Assembly (NCBI GenBank): GCA_900555335.1
Contig: USKU01000005.1
Coordinates: 1-29,461, forward strand
Reading direction: 5' to 3'
Source of the DNA: an uncultured Atopobium sp.
GTDB lineage: Bacteria; Actinomycetota; Coriobacteriia; Coriobacteriales; Atopobiaceae
Length of the DNA: 29,461 bases
Part shown: piece after piece, positions 1-7,136 of the stretch
Layout: every line of letters starts with the position of its first letter
Numbering within the stretch: the first letter of the stretch is position 1
Position numbers and translations under genes: made by a program
The notes under the pieces: model-generated
Databases searched by the model: none
What the model saw: the letters and a program-made list of their open reading frames with translations, nothing else
What the model was told of the DNA's origin: nothing

Positions 1-791
1 GTAGTAGGGAAGGTGTTTCGGTAACTCAGGTTGATCACAGAAACCTTCGTCTCTATTTGGCTTATCTCAAACAGGCTCAATATTCAGCAAAAACACTAAA
101 TAGGCATTTATCTGCGTTGCGTGGTTTTTACAAATGGATGCAGCGAGAAAAACTGATTGCCATAGACCCAGCTCTTTCACTGAGCAATCCTCGAGCGCCA
201 CGAAATCTTCCACACACTATGACTGATTCCGATGTAAATAAGCTTTTGGAATCATGTGATATTTCAACTGCGGTAGGTCTTAGAGATAGAGCATTTCTTG
301 AGTTTTTGTATGCAACAGGAGCTCGTATTTCTGAGGTGGCGTCTCTCAAGCTTGAACAGGTTGATTTGCAAAATGGAACAGTGCGTCTCTTTGGTAAAGG
401 CTCTAAAGAGCGAATTGTCCCTCTCTATGAGTCTGCAATTGAGTGGCTCAAAAAGTACCTTAGGTCTTCTCGGCCTACGCTTTTGTTAAAAGATAAAGCG
501 GGCCGTGCACATTCGGCTCTTTTTATTTCCGTAAGAGGAAATACTATGAGCGCGGATTCTTTGCGCAAGGTTTTTTCGTCGTATCTAACGGCTGCAGGAC
601 TAGACAGCTCACTCTCGCCACATGCTATGAGACATACATACGCCACAGAACTTCTTGGTGGTGGGGCGGATCTTCGTGTTGTGCAGGAACTTTTAGGTCA
701 TGAATCACTTTCAACTACACAGGTGTATACGCATTTGTCTGTTGACAGACTCAAAGAAGCAGCAAAAGCAGCTCATCCAAGATCAAAATAA
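1..791 (+). CDS. xerC: Tyrosine recombinase XerC/XerD-type, 5' end cut off by the window
   Basis: Site-specific tyrosine recombinase that in bacteria resolves chromosome dimers at dif with a partner Xer protein. The reading frame is open from base 3, and the codons before the TTG at 57 already encode a typical SAM-like N-terminal core-binding domain, so the true start lies outside the window. The catalytic set is visible: Arg in GARISEVASL, Lys in GKGSKERIVPL, HAMRH (HxxR), LGHESLSTTQVYTH with the second His and the nucleophilic Tyr. The C terminus is complete, ending at TAA 789-791. Its position just upstream of rpsB matches the location of xerC in mycobacteria, which favours XerC over XerD; motif content alone cannot separate the two. 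About 100 bases of unremarkable sequence follow before the rpsB promoter, without an obvious terminator. Confidence 0.9.
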   Translation, partial: SREGVSVTQVDHRNLRLYLAYLKQAQYSAKTLNRHLSALRGFYKWMQREKLIAIDPALSLSNPRAPRNLPHTMTDSDVNKLLESCDISTAVGLRDRAFLEFLYATGARISEVASLKLEQVDLQNGTVRLFGKGSKERIVPLYESAIEWLKKYLRSSRPTLLLKDKAGRAHSALFISVRGNTMSADSLRKVFSSYLTAAGLDSSLSPHAMRHTYATELLGGGADLRVVQELLGHESLSTTQVYTHLSVDRLKEAAKAAHPRSK

Positions 792-876
792 GCTGAGCGT
801 TGTTGCGAAATATCTTGCGCAAAGAAGTTTGATGCATTTTCGCAGTATTTGTAGAGGTTATGGTCTAAATTCTTTA

Positions 877-906
877 TAGACGTAACCCTTGTTTTCCTGC
901 TATACT
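877..906 (+). promoter_or_regulatory. Probable rpsB promoter with extended -10
   Basis: TATACT at 901-906 is one base from the -10 consensus and is preceded by TGC (898-900), an extended -10. A weak -35 candidate TAGACG lies at 877-882 with an 18-base spacer. Predicted transcription start is near 913, giving a leader of about 138 bases. The tRNA-Ala gene at 12296 has a similar TGC-TATAGT element. Confidence 0.6.
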
Positions 907-1050
907 TTCAAAAGTTGTGTAGAAGCACAGCATGCTGTTACCAAACAGCACAAAATCGCACGTACGACTACTTGTTTGCCGCGGTGCCTAATACTAAGCC
1001 AGGTGTTGGGTGGTTTTAACAAGGTTTGAACTCGTACGGAGGAACAACCA
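907..1050 (+). promoter_or_regulatory. Structured 5' leader of rpsB, possible ribosomal-protein autoregulatory RNA
   Basis: The leader holds several complementary segments. TGCTGTT (933-939) pairs with AACAGCA (944-950) around a 4-base loop, in competition with the 12-base palindrome ACAGCATGCTGT (927-938). CGTACGA (961-967) is the exact complement of TCGTACG (1032-1038), whose last base is the first base of the Shine-Dalgarno GGAGG (1038-1042). Nested inside, CTTGTT (971-976) pairs with AACAAG (1018-1023), and CCTAA (987-991) can pair with TTGGG (1006-1010). A long-range helix abutting the ribosome-binding site is the layout expected of translational feedback by S2, which is known for rpsB-tsf leaders in other bacteria. 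The fold itself is inferred by eye. Confidence 0.45.
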
Positions 1051-1803
1051 ATGGAGGTAAAAATGGCTGCAAAGATTACTATTCAGACTCTTCTGGATGC
1101 TGGTTGCCACTATGGTCACCAGACTCGTCGTTGGAACCCTAAGATGAAGCCATACATCTTTGGTGAGCGCAACGGCATTTACATTCTTGACCTTAAGCAG
1201 ACCATGCTTGGCGCAGATGCTGCTTATACGTTCCTGAAGAATGTTGCATCTAAGGGTGGCCGCGTTCTCTTCGTCGGCACCAAGAAGCAGGCTCAGGAGC
1301 CAATCGCTACTGAGGCAGCTCGTGCAAACATGCCTTACATCAACCAGCGTTGGCTTGGCGGTATGCTCACCAACTTTGTCACCATGCGTTCCCGCATCAA
1401 GCGCCTTGAGGAGCTTGAGGCAATGGTAGAGGATGGCCGTATGGCAACTCTTCCTAAGAAGGAGCAGGCTCTTAAGAACAAGGAGCTTCTGAAGCTTCAG
1501 CTTAACCTCGGTGGCGTCCGTGATATGACTTCTCTTCCACAGGCTCTCTTTGTTGTTGACTCCAAGCGTGAAGAGAACGCAATCCGTGAGGCAAACCGTC
1601 TTCACATTCCAGTTGTCTCCCTGCTTGACACCAACTCTGATCCAGATGTTGTTGATTACGGCATTCCTGCAAATGACGATGCTATTCGTTCCATTTCTCT
1701 TATGTGCCAGCTTGCTGCAGACGCAATTCTTGCAGGTAGCGGCAAGGAGCAGATTTCTGCTGAAGAGATGGGCGCTGAGTCCGAGACCCCAGCTGCTGAG
1801 TAA
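1051..1803 (+). CDS. rpsB: 30S ribosomal protein S2
   Basis: Component of the small ribosomal subunit, joined late in assembly near the head-body junction. The N terminus carries the highly conserved LLDAGCHYGHQTRRWNPKM and ERNGIYILDL segments, followed by the central LGGMLTNF and RMATLPKKE blocks and the PVVSLLDTNSDPDVVDY region; the 250 residues are a normal length. Two in-frame starts each have a good Shine-Dalgarno: ATG 1051 (GGAGG at 1038-1042, 8-base spacing) and ATG 1063 (GGAGG at 1053-1057, 5-base spacing). The second gives MAAKITIQTLL, closer to the usual S2 N terminus, so the mature protein may be 246 residues. It is followed after 55 bases by tsf, the usual partner. Confidence 0.96.
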   Translation: MEVKMAAKITIQTLLDAGCHYGHQTRRWNPKMKPYIFGERNGIYILDLKQTMLGADAAYTFLKNVASKGGRVLFVGTKKQAQEPIATEAARANMPYINQRWLGGMLTNFVTMRSRIKRLEELEAMVEDGRMATLPKKEQALKNKELLKLQLNLGGVRDMTSLPQALFVVDSKREENAIREANRLHIPVVSLLDTNSDPDVVDYGIPANDDAIRSISLMCQLAADAILAGSGKEQISAEEMGAESETPAAE

Positions 1804-1858
1804 CTCTTAGCAACGGGTCAAATAATTTAGTTATTCAGTAGATTTTTGGGAGGAAAAC

Positions 1859-2731
1859 ATGGCAGAGATTACCGCAGCACTTGTTAAGCAGCTTCGTGAT
1901 ATGACCAGCTCTCCTATGATGGAGTGCAAGAAGGCACTCGTCGAGGCTGAGGGCGATATTGAGAAGGCAGTAGACATCCTTCGTACTATGGGCGTTGCTA
2001 AGGCAGTTAAGCGTGCTGGTCGTGACACCAACGAGGGTACCATTGCTACCTTCATCAGCCCAGACGGCAAGACTGGCGCAATCCTCGAGCTCTCCTGCGA
2101 GACTGACTTTGTTGGTACTAACCCACAGTTCACCGGCTTTGCTGGCGATCTTGCTGCAGTTGTCACTGAGAGCAACCCAGCAGACGTTGAGGAGCTCAAG
2201 GCTGCTAAGCTCGGCGACGAGACCGTTGACGAGGCAATCACCGATAAGATTCACAACATCGGCGAGAACATGCGTGTTCTTCGTTTCCAGCGTGTTGAGG
2301 CTGCAAACGGCGCTCTTGCTAGCTACATCCACCTTGGTGGCAAGCTTGCTGACATTGTTACCTTTGAGTTCAACAAGCCAGAGACCGCTGAGTCTCAGGA
2401 CTTCAAAAACTTTGCACACGACGTTGCAATGCAGGTAGCTGCAGCTGCTCCAGTTGCTGCTCGCCGTGAGGATGTTCCACAGGACATCGTTGATCACGAG
2501 CTCTCCATTTACAAGGCACAGGCAGCTGAGTCTGGCAAGCCTGAGGCTATTCAGGAGAAGATGGCTTATGGTCGTCTCGAGAAGTACTACAAGGAGTATG
2601 TCCTTACTGAGCAGGCATTTGTTAAGGACCCAGATATGACCATTTCTGAGTACGCAAAGCTGCTCTCCAAGAAGGTTGACGACGAGGTTAAGATTGTCAG
2701 CTTCGTACGTTTTGCTTTTGGTGAAGAGTAA
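1859..2731 (+). CDS. tsf: Elongation factor Ts
   Basis: Guanine nucleotide exchange factor that regenerates EF-Tu-GTP in the cytoplasm. The N-terminal UBA-like domain (residues 1-55, with RDMTSSPMMECKKALVEA) is followed by the EF-Tu-contacting TDFV motif at residues 82-85 and a paired core domain; 290 residues is typical of the full-length bacterial form. The ATG at 1859 has the Shine-Dalgarno GGGAGG. It is transcribed with rpsB, since no promoter or terminator is evident in the 55-base gap, and a strong terminator follows the stop codon. Confidence 0.97.
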   Translation: MAEITAALVKQLRDMTSSPMMECKKALVEAEGDIEKAVDILRTMGVAKAVKRAGRDTNEGTIATFISPDGKTGAILELSCETDFVGTNPQFTGFAGDLAAVVTESNPADVEELKAAKLGDETVDEAITDKIHNIGENMRVLRFQRVEAANGALASYIHLGGKLADIVTFEFNKPETAESQDFKNFAHDVAMQVAAAAPVAARREDVPQDIVDHELSIYKAQAAESGKPEAIQEKMAYGRLEKYYKEYVLTEQAFVKDPDMTISEYAKLLSKKVDDEVKIVSFVRFAFGEE

Positions 2732-2753
2732 GACTTTTTACTTCAATTATTTT

Positions 2754-2784
2754 GAGCCGGTTGTCTTCAACCGGCTCTTTTTTT
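2754..2784 (+). terminator. Intrinsic terminator of the rpsB-tsf operon
   Basis: Perfect 10-base stem GAGCCGGTTG / CAACCGGCTC (2754-2763 and 2768-2777) with the 4-base loop TCTT, followed by seven T residues (2778-2784). This separates rpsB-tsf from pyrH. Confidence 0.95.
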
Positions 2785-2816
2785 AACACGATTCCTGCAA
2801 AACTTACGGTGTCGTT

Positions 2817-2825
2817 TGTTAAAAT
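2817..2825 (+). promoter_or_regulatory. Probable pyrH promoter, extended -10
   Basis: TGT-TAAAAT (2817-2825) is an extended -10 matching TATAAT at five of six positions; no convincing -35 is seen. It lies between the tsf terminator and the pyrH ATG at 2836, so the transcript would begin only a few bases before, or at, the start codon. Confidence 0.45.
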
Positions 2826-2835
2826 TGTTACAACT

Positions 2836-3585
2836 ATGGCAAACGGAGAGAGCGAGGAAGCTTTGTCTTCAGCTAAATACAAAAGAGTACTTTTAAAGCT
2901 TTCTGGAGAAGCATTGATGGGTGAGCAATCCTTTGGCATTGACCCTTCAATTCCAGAAATGCTTGCTAAAGAAATTAAGCCTGTTTGGGAGTCTGGCGTT
3001 CAGGTTGCCATTGTTGTTGGTGGCGGAAACATCTTTAGAGGCGTTTCTCAGGCAGCTGCTGGCATGGATCGTGCCCAGGGCGATAATATGGGCATGCTTG
3101 CAACAGTAATCAACGCTCTCTCACTTCAAGATTGTTTTGAGCGCAATGGCATGGATTGCCGTGTTATGAGTGCAATTTCCATGGCTCAGGTTGCAGAGCC
3201 TTATATTCGCCGTCGTGCTATTAGGCACCTTGAGAAGGGTCGTATTGTCATCTTTGCTGCAGGTACCGGTAACCCTTACTTCACCACTGATACTGCTGCA
3301 GCTCTTCGCGCTTGCGAGATAGGCGCAGAGGCTCTGATGAAGGCAACAAAGGTAGATGGTATTTACGACTGCGATCCAGTTACTCATGCAGATGCAGTTA
3401 AGTTTGACACTGTCACCTACAAAGATGTTCTCGCCAAAGAACTTAAGGTTATGGACGCTGCAGCAATTGCGCTGTGCAAAGACAATAAGATGCCAATTCT
3501 TGTATTTGACATGCAGTCTGAAGGCGTTTTCATGAAGGCAATTTCCGGAGAAGAAGTCGGTACTACTGTCGTTGAGGAGGACTAA
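2836..3585 (+). CDS. pyrH: UMP kinase
   Basis: Phosphorylates UMP to UDP with ATP in pyrimidine nucleotide synthesis; it belongs to the amino acid kinase fold, not the NMP kinase fold. Visible family motifs are LLKLSGEAL near the N terminus, the glycine-rich VVGGGNIFRG, RRAIRHLEKGRIVIFAAGTGNPYFTTDTAA and the C-terminal MPILVFDM. The ATG at 2836 gives 249 residues but has no Shine-Dalgarno. An in-frame TTG at 2863 preceded by GAGGAAG is the main alternative and would start at MSSAKYKRVLL. Translation upstream of 2836 would run through the tsf terminator and is rejected. The stop codon overlaps the frr start (TAATG), so the two genes are translationally coupled. Confidence 0.93.
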   Translation: MANGESEEALSSAKYKRVLLKLSGEALMGEQSFGIDPSIPEMLAKEIKPVWESGVQVAIVVGGGNIFRGVSQAAAGMDRAQGDNMGMLATVINALSLQDCFERNGMDCRVMSAISMAQVAEPYIRRRAIRHLEKGRIVIFAAGTGNPYFTTDTAAALRACEIGAEALMKATKVDGIYDCDPVTHADAVKFDTVTYKDVLAKELKVMDAAAIALCKDNKMPILVFDMQSEGVFMKAISGEEVGTTVVEED

Positions 3586-4130
3586 TGAGCGTTCATTCTG
3601 ATAAAGCTAAGCAGTCTATGGAGAAGTGCATCGAGGCACTTAAGAATAACTTTGGTCGTGTTCGTACTGGTCGCGCAAATCCACATGCGCTTGATCACAT
3701 CAAGGTAGACTACTATGGTCAGCCAACCCCAATTTCTCAGCTTGCAGCTATCAAGGTTCCTGAGGCATCTATGCTGCTTGTTGAGCCATGGGATAAGACT
3801 GCTCTAAAGAGTATCGAGAAGGCCATTGAGACTTCTGACCTTGGTATTACTCCATCTAATGATGGCTCTGCTATCAGGCTTCCTTTCCCAATGCCAACCG
3901 AGGAGCGCCGTCGTGAGCTTGCTAAAGAGTGCTCTCAGATTGCTGAGGAAGCTCGCGTAGCTGTTCGTAACGTCCGTCGTGACATTAATGGCAAGATTGA
4001 GCGCGATGAGGAGCTGTCTGAGGACGATCAGAAGCGCGAGAAGAACGGTATTCAGAAGCTGACTGATACCTATATTGCACAGATTGAGTCTCTTCTTAAG
4101 ACCAAGACTTCAGAAATCATGGAGATTTAA
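3585..4130 (+). CDS. frr: Ribosome recycling factor
   Basis: Splits the post-termination ribosome together with EF-G. The 181 residues show the typical features: the MEKCIEALKNNFGRVRTGRANPHAL segment spread over the first long helix, the domain II region beginning YYGQPTPISQLA, and the C-terminal helix with RRELAKECSQIAEEARVAVR and RRDINGKIERDEELSEDD. The ATG overlaps the pyrH stop by one base and has the strong Shine-Dalgarno GAGGAGG. The next gene starts immediately after its stop codon. Confidence 0.97.
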   Translation: MSVHSDKAKQSMEKCIEALKNNFGRVRTGRANPHALDHIKVDYYGQPTPISQLAAIKVPEASMLLVEPWDKTALKSIEKAIETSDLGITPSNDGSAIRLPFPMPTEERRRELAKECSQIAEEARVAVRNVRRDINGKIERDEELSEDDQKREKNGIQKLTDTYIAQIESLLKTKTSEIMEI

Positions 4131-4910
4131 GTGCAGTTTGATACAGACAAGCTCGTCCAGTATTTCTCTGACGCACCAGAAGATATCAGTCTCTCTGATA
4201 TCAATTTAGAAACTATTCCGTCTCACGTTTCCATCATTATGGATGGAAACGGTAGATGGGCTACTGCTCGCGGACTTGACAGAACCGAAGGTCATAAGGC
4301 CGGCGTTCTTTCTTTGCGTGAGACTGTTACTACTAGTGTGCGCCTTGGATTGGACGTTCTGTCAGTCTATGCATTCTCCACAGAAAACTGGAAACGTCCT
4401 CAGCGTGAGGTTGACTTGCTCATGCGTCTTTTTGCAGAGACGCTTCTTAAAGAACTCCCACTGTTCCATCAAGAAAACGTTAAGCTGCGCTTCTTTGGTG
4501 ACCTTGAGGCTTTGCCAGAGAAGACTCGTAAGACCTTCCAGCGCGGACTTGATGAGACTGCGCAAAACACTGGTATGACGTTTGCGCTTGCTGTTAATTA
4601 TGGCTCTCGTGCAGAGCTAACCAGAGCAGCTGTTCTTCTCGCTAATCAAATTGCTGAGGGCACCGTGTCAGCTGACTCGGTGACTCCAGCAGATTTTGAG
4701 AAGAACCTCTATACGGCAGGTCTTCCTGATCCAGACCTGTTGATTCGCACGTCAGGAGAGCTGAGGCTTTCTAACTATTTGCTATGGCAGCTGGCTTACT
4801 CGGAGCTGTATGTCACGCAAACTTACTGGCCTGACTTCTCTAAGTGGGATTTTTTGCGCGCCATTAAGGACTATCAGGGTCGCGAAAGGCGATTCGGAGG
4901 AGTGAAATAG
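4131..4910 (+). CDS. uppS: Undecaprenyl diphosphate synthase, cis-prenyltransferase
   Basis: Condenses isopentenyl diphosphate units onto farnesyl diphosphate to make the C55 lipid carrier of peptidoglycan and wall polymer synthesis. The P-loop-like IIMDGNGRWA carries the catalytic Asp at residue 38, followed by GHKAG, YAFSTENWKRP and the C-terminal DLLIRTSGELRLSNYLLWQ with the conserved Arg and Ser contacts. At 259 residues it has about 12 more N-terminal residues than E. coli UppS. The GTG start directly follows the frr stop, with GGAG at 4121-4124. Its substrate depends on the MEP-pathway genes dxr, ispG and ispH in this window. Confidence 0.95.
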   Translation: MQFDTDKLVQYFSDAPEDISLSDINLETIPSHVSIIMDGNGRWATARGLDRTEGHKAGVLSLRETVTTSVRLGLDVLSVYAFSTENWKRPQREVDLLMRLFAETLLKELPLFHQENVKLRFFGDLEALPEKTRKTFQRGLDETAQNTGMTFALAVNYGSRAELTRAAVLLANQIAEGTVSADSVTPADFEKNLYTAGLPDPDLLIRTSGELRLSNYLLWQLAYSELYVTQTYWPDFSKWDFLRAIKDYQGRERRFGGVK

Positions 4911-5938
4911 TGGTGGACAATACGCACGATTCCAGAAAGCCTACCTCTAGGATTCCTGATGATGCTCAGCCTAATCCTGAAGAAACAGGTAGCGTTGGAA
5001 TTGATAGACAGATTGAAAAGCTGGAGACTCGTCGCTCACTTAAAGAGCTGCAACGAGCCGCTGGTAACCTTATGGGTCAGCGAGTTCGTGGCGTTACCGA
5101 GAAGCTTTTGACCAGGACTCTGTCTGGCGTAGTTTATGCAGCTATTGTGCTTGCTGCACTGTTTGTTGGCAAAGAAGCCACTATTGTTTTGATTGCTGGC
5201 ATGGCATGGCTCTGCTGTTCTGAGTTCTTCCATATTTGCCGTATGGGCGGACGTATGCCAAACGAGCCTCTTGGCCTTGTCTTCTCGCTTGTTTTTCCCA
5301 TAATTGCGTACTTTGGTCACGTCTTTCCGCTGGTATTTTCTCTGCTTTTGATTATTCTTTGCGGACTTTGGTATGTTTTTACACCACGAGCAAACCTTGC
5401 AGACGTGGCAGTTACGGCTTTTGGACCACTGTATACCTCGCTTTCACTTTCAACGGTAGTGCTTCTGAGGTCCACAGAACCTAGTTTTTCTATTCCTTGG
5501 ATTACGCTTGCCGTCATGCTCTCTGTGTGGGCAAATGATTCATTTGCGTATTTGTTTGGATCCAAATTTGGCAAGCATAAACTGGCGCCAAGAATTTCTC
5601 CTAATAAGAGCTGGGAAGGCTTTTTTGGTGGTCTTCTTGGATCAATGCTGGTGTGGTTCTTGATTGCTGCGTTTGGCGCAATTAATATGAATCCACTGTT
5701 TGCGCTGCTCTTTGGCGTAACAGAAGGCATCTTCTCTGTTGTTGGAGACCTCTTTGAGTCTCGCATTAAGCGAGGAGTAGGCCTCAAGGATTCTGGTTCA
5801 ATTATGCCTGGTCATGGTGGCCTGCTTGATAGAACCGATTCGATGATTTTTGGAACTATGGCGGCGTTTCTTCTCTTCCAGCTTGCCGTGCTCTTTAGCC
5901 AGGTCAAGCTACCTATTGCGCTGCCGTTTGGAGCATAG
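4910..5938 (+). CDS. cdsA: Phosphatidate cytidylyltransferase, CDP-diacylglycerol synthase
   Basis: Integral membrane enzyme converting phosphatidic acid and CTP to CDP-diacylglycerol, the branch point to phosphatidylglycerol and cardiolipin. The family signature is clear near the C terminus: SRIKRGVGLKDSG followed by the HGGLLDRTDS block. Several hydrophobic helices begin near residue 72. The first 70 or so residues are hydrophilic and charged, an extension beyond the minimal enzyme and probably cytoplasmic. The GTG at 4910 overlaps the uppS stop, with GGAGGAG upstream; GTG at 4913 is equally possible. Confidence 0.93.
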   Translation: MVDNTHDSRKPTSRIPDDAQPNPEETGSVGIDRQIEKLETRRSLKELQRAAGNLMGQRVRGVTEKLLTRTLSGVVYAAIVLAALFVGKEATIVLIAGMAWLCCSEFFHICRMGGRMPNEPLGLVFSLVFPIIAYFGHVFPLVFSLLLIILCGLWYVFTPRANLADVAVTAFGPLYTSLSLSTVVLLRSTEPSFSIPWITLAVMLSVWANDSFAYLFGSKFGKHKLAPRISPNKSWEGFFGGLLGSMLVWFLIAAFGAINMNPLFALLFGVTEGIFSVVGDLFESRIKRGVGLKDSGSIMPGHGGLLDRTDSMIFGTMAAFLLFQLAVLFSQVKLPIALPFGA

Positions 5939-5941
5939 GTT

Positions 5942-7129
5942 TTGAGCATTTTTGAAGATAGTGCGCCTCGTGCTGTAAGGCATGAGCCTCTGCGTGTTGC
6001 TGTCCTTGGAGCTTCGGGTTCTGTGGGCATGCAGACGCTTGATGTATGTCGTCATTTCCCGCGAAAGGTGGAGGTTGCAGCCCTTGCGGTGAGGTCGTCG
6101 GTTGAGTTTGCCGTGAAGGCAGCAACTGAGTTCAACTGCAAATACGTTGCCTTTGCCGATGCAAGTGCCAAGGGCAATGCTCTTCTCGACAGCTTGCCTC
6201 AAGGCTGCAAAGCAAGCTTTGGCCCTGAGGCCGTTCAGGCGCTTACTGAGCTGGATGAGGTTGACTGCGTAGTCAACGCAGTGGTGGGAGAGGCTGGCAT
6301 TTACGCTGGTCTGGCCGCCGTGAAGGCTGGCAAAGTGCTGGCTTACGCTAACAAGGAATCAATTGTTGTTGGCGGAGACCTCCTGATGCCTCTGGTCAAG
6401 CCCGGTCAGCTCATCCCCGTTGATTCTGAGCACAGTGCCATCTTCCAGTGCCTTATTGGCGAGAACCCCGCTGATATCCAGAGAATTTGGCTTACCTGCT
6501 CCGGTGGTCCGTTCTTCGGATATTCTCGTGAGCAGCTCAAACACGTTTCGGCTGACGACGCCTTGGCGCATCCAACCTGGAAGATGGGTGCCAAGATTAC
6601 CATCGATTGCGCCACGCTCATGAATAAGGGCCTTGAGCTCATTGAAGCTCATCATCTCTTTGATACTCCTATGGATAAGCTTGAAGTGCTGGTACATCGT
6701 CAGAGTCGCATTCACTCTATGGTTGAGTTTGTTGACGGCTCTGTTAAAGCGCAGCTTGGAGCCTCTGATATGAGGCTGCCTATTCAGTTTGCGCTGAGCT
6801 ATCCACATCGTTGGCCCGCAATTGCTCAGCCGGTTGAGTGGCAAGAGACTGCTCCTCTTACAGGAGATTATGCTGACGAGAAAACCTTCGGATGCCTAGC
6901 TCTTGCTCGTCAAGCAGGAACTGTTGGTGGAACGCTCCCATGCATTATGAATGCAGCTAATGAAGTTGCTAACCATGCATTTAGACGAGGAAGATGTTCA
7001 TTTCTTGATATTGAGCGCATTGTTGCAGAGACTATGAATGCCTCTGAAGTTCAAAGGGTAGAAGACCTTCAACAATTGACGCTTGTAGACGCAGAGGCAC
7101 GAGCTTTAGCCCGTTCTTTTGTGGGATAG
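5942..7129 (+). CDS. dxr: 1-deoxy-D-xylulose 5-phosphate reductoisomerase
   Basis: Second enzyme of the MEP isoprenoid pathway, making 2-C-methylerythritol 4-phosphate with NADPH. The nucleotide-binding loop LGASGSVGMQT lies at residues 22-32; ANKESIVVGGD, PVDSEHSAIFQCL, TCSGGPFF, the metal and substrate block ATLMNKGLELIEAH, HRQSRIHSMVEF and NAANEVA follow in the expected order. The 395 residues match the family. The TTG start at 5942 has GGAG eight bases upstream and lies three bases after cdsA, so it depends on coupled translation. Confidence 0.95.
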   Translation: MSIFEDSAPRAVRHEPLRVAVLGASGSVGMQTLDVCRHFPRKVEVAALAVRSSVEFAVKAATEFNCKYVAFADASAKGNALLDSLPQGCKASFGPEAVQALTELDEVDCVVNAVVGEAGIYAGLAAVKAGKVLAYANKESIVVGGDLLMPLVKPGQLIPVDSEHSAIFQCLIGENPADIQRIWLTCSGGPFFGYSREQLKHVSADDALAHPTWKMGAKITIDCATLMNKGLELIEAHHLFDTPMDKLEVLVHRQSRIHSMVEFVDGSVKAQLGASDMRLPIQFALSYPHRWPAIAQPVEWQETAPLTGDYADEKTFGCLALARQAGTVGGTLPCIMNAANEVANHAFRRGRCSFLDIERIVAETMNASEVQRVEDLQQLTLVDAEARALARSFVG

Positions 7130-7136
7130 GAATTTT

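Noticed and set aside
801..822. Hairpin TTGCG/CGCAA after xerC as a terminator
   Set aside because: Five base pairs with no T-run; too weak to call.
994..1605. Minus-strand open frame opposite rpsB
   Set aside because: Antisense shadow of a highly biased ribosomal protein gene; no ribosome-binding site or family motif.
2752..2835. Upstream extension of pyrH to a TTG at 2752
   Set aside because: It would begin inside the terminator hairpin and translate its T-run; the added residues are not part of the UMP kinase family.
5317..5787. Minus-strand open frame of 156 codons opposite cdsA
   Set aside because: No family pattern; the plus-strand frame has the full CDP-diglyceride synthase signature.
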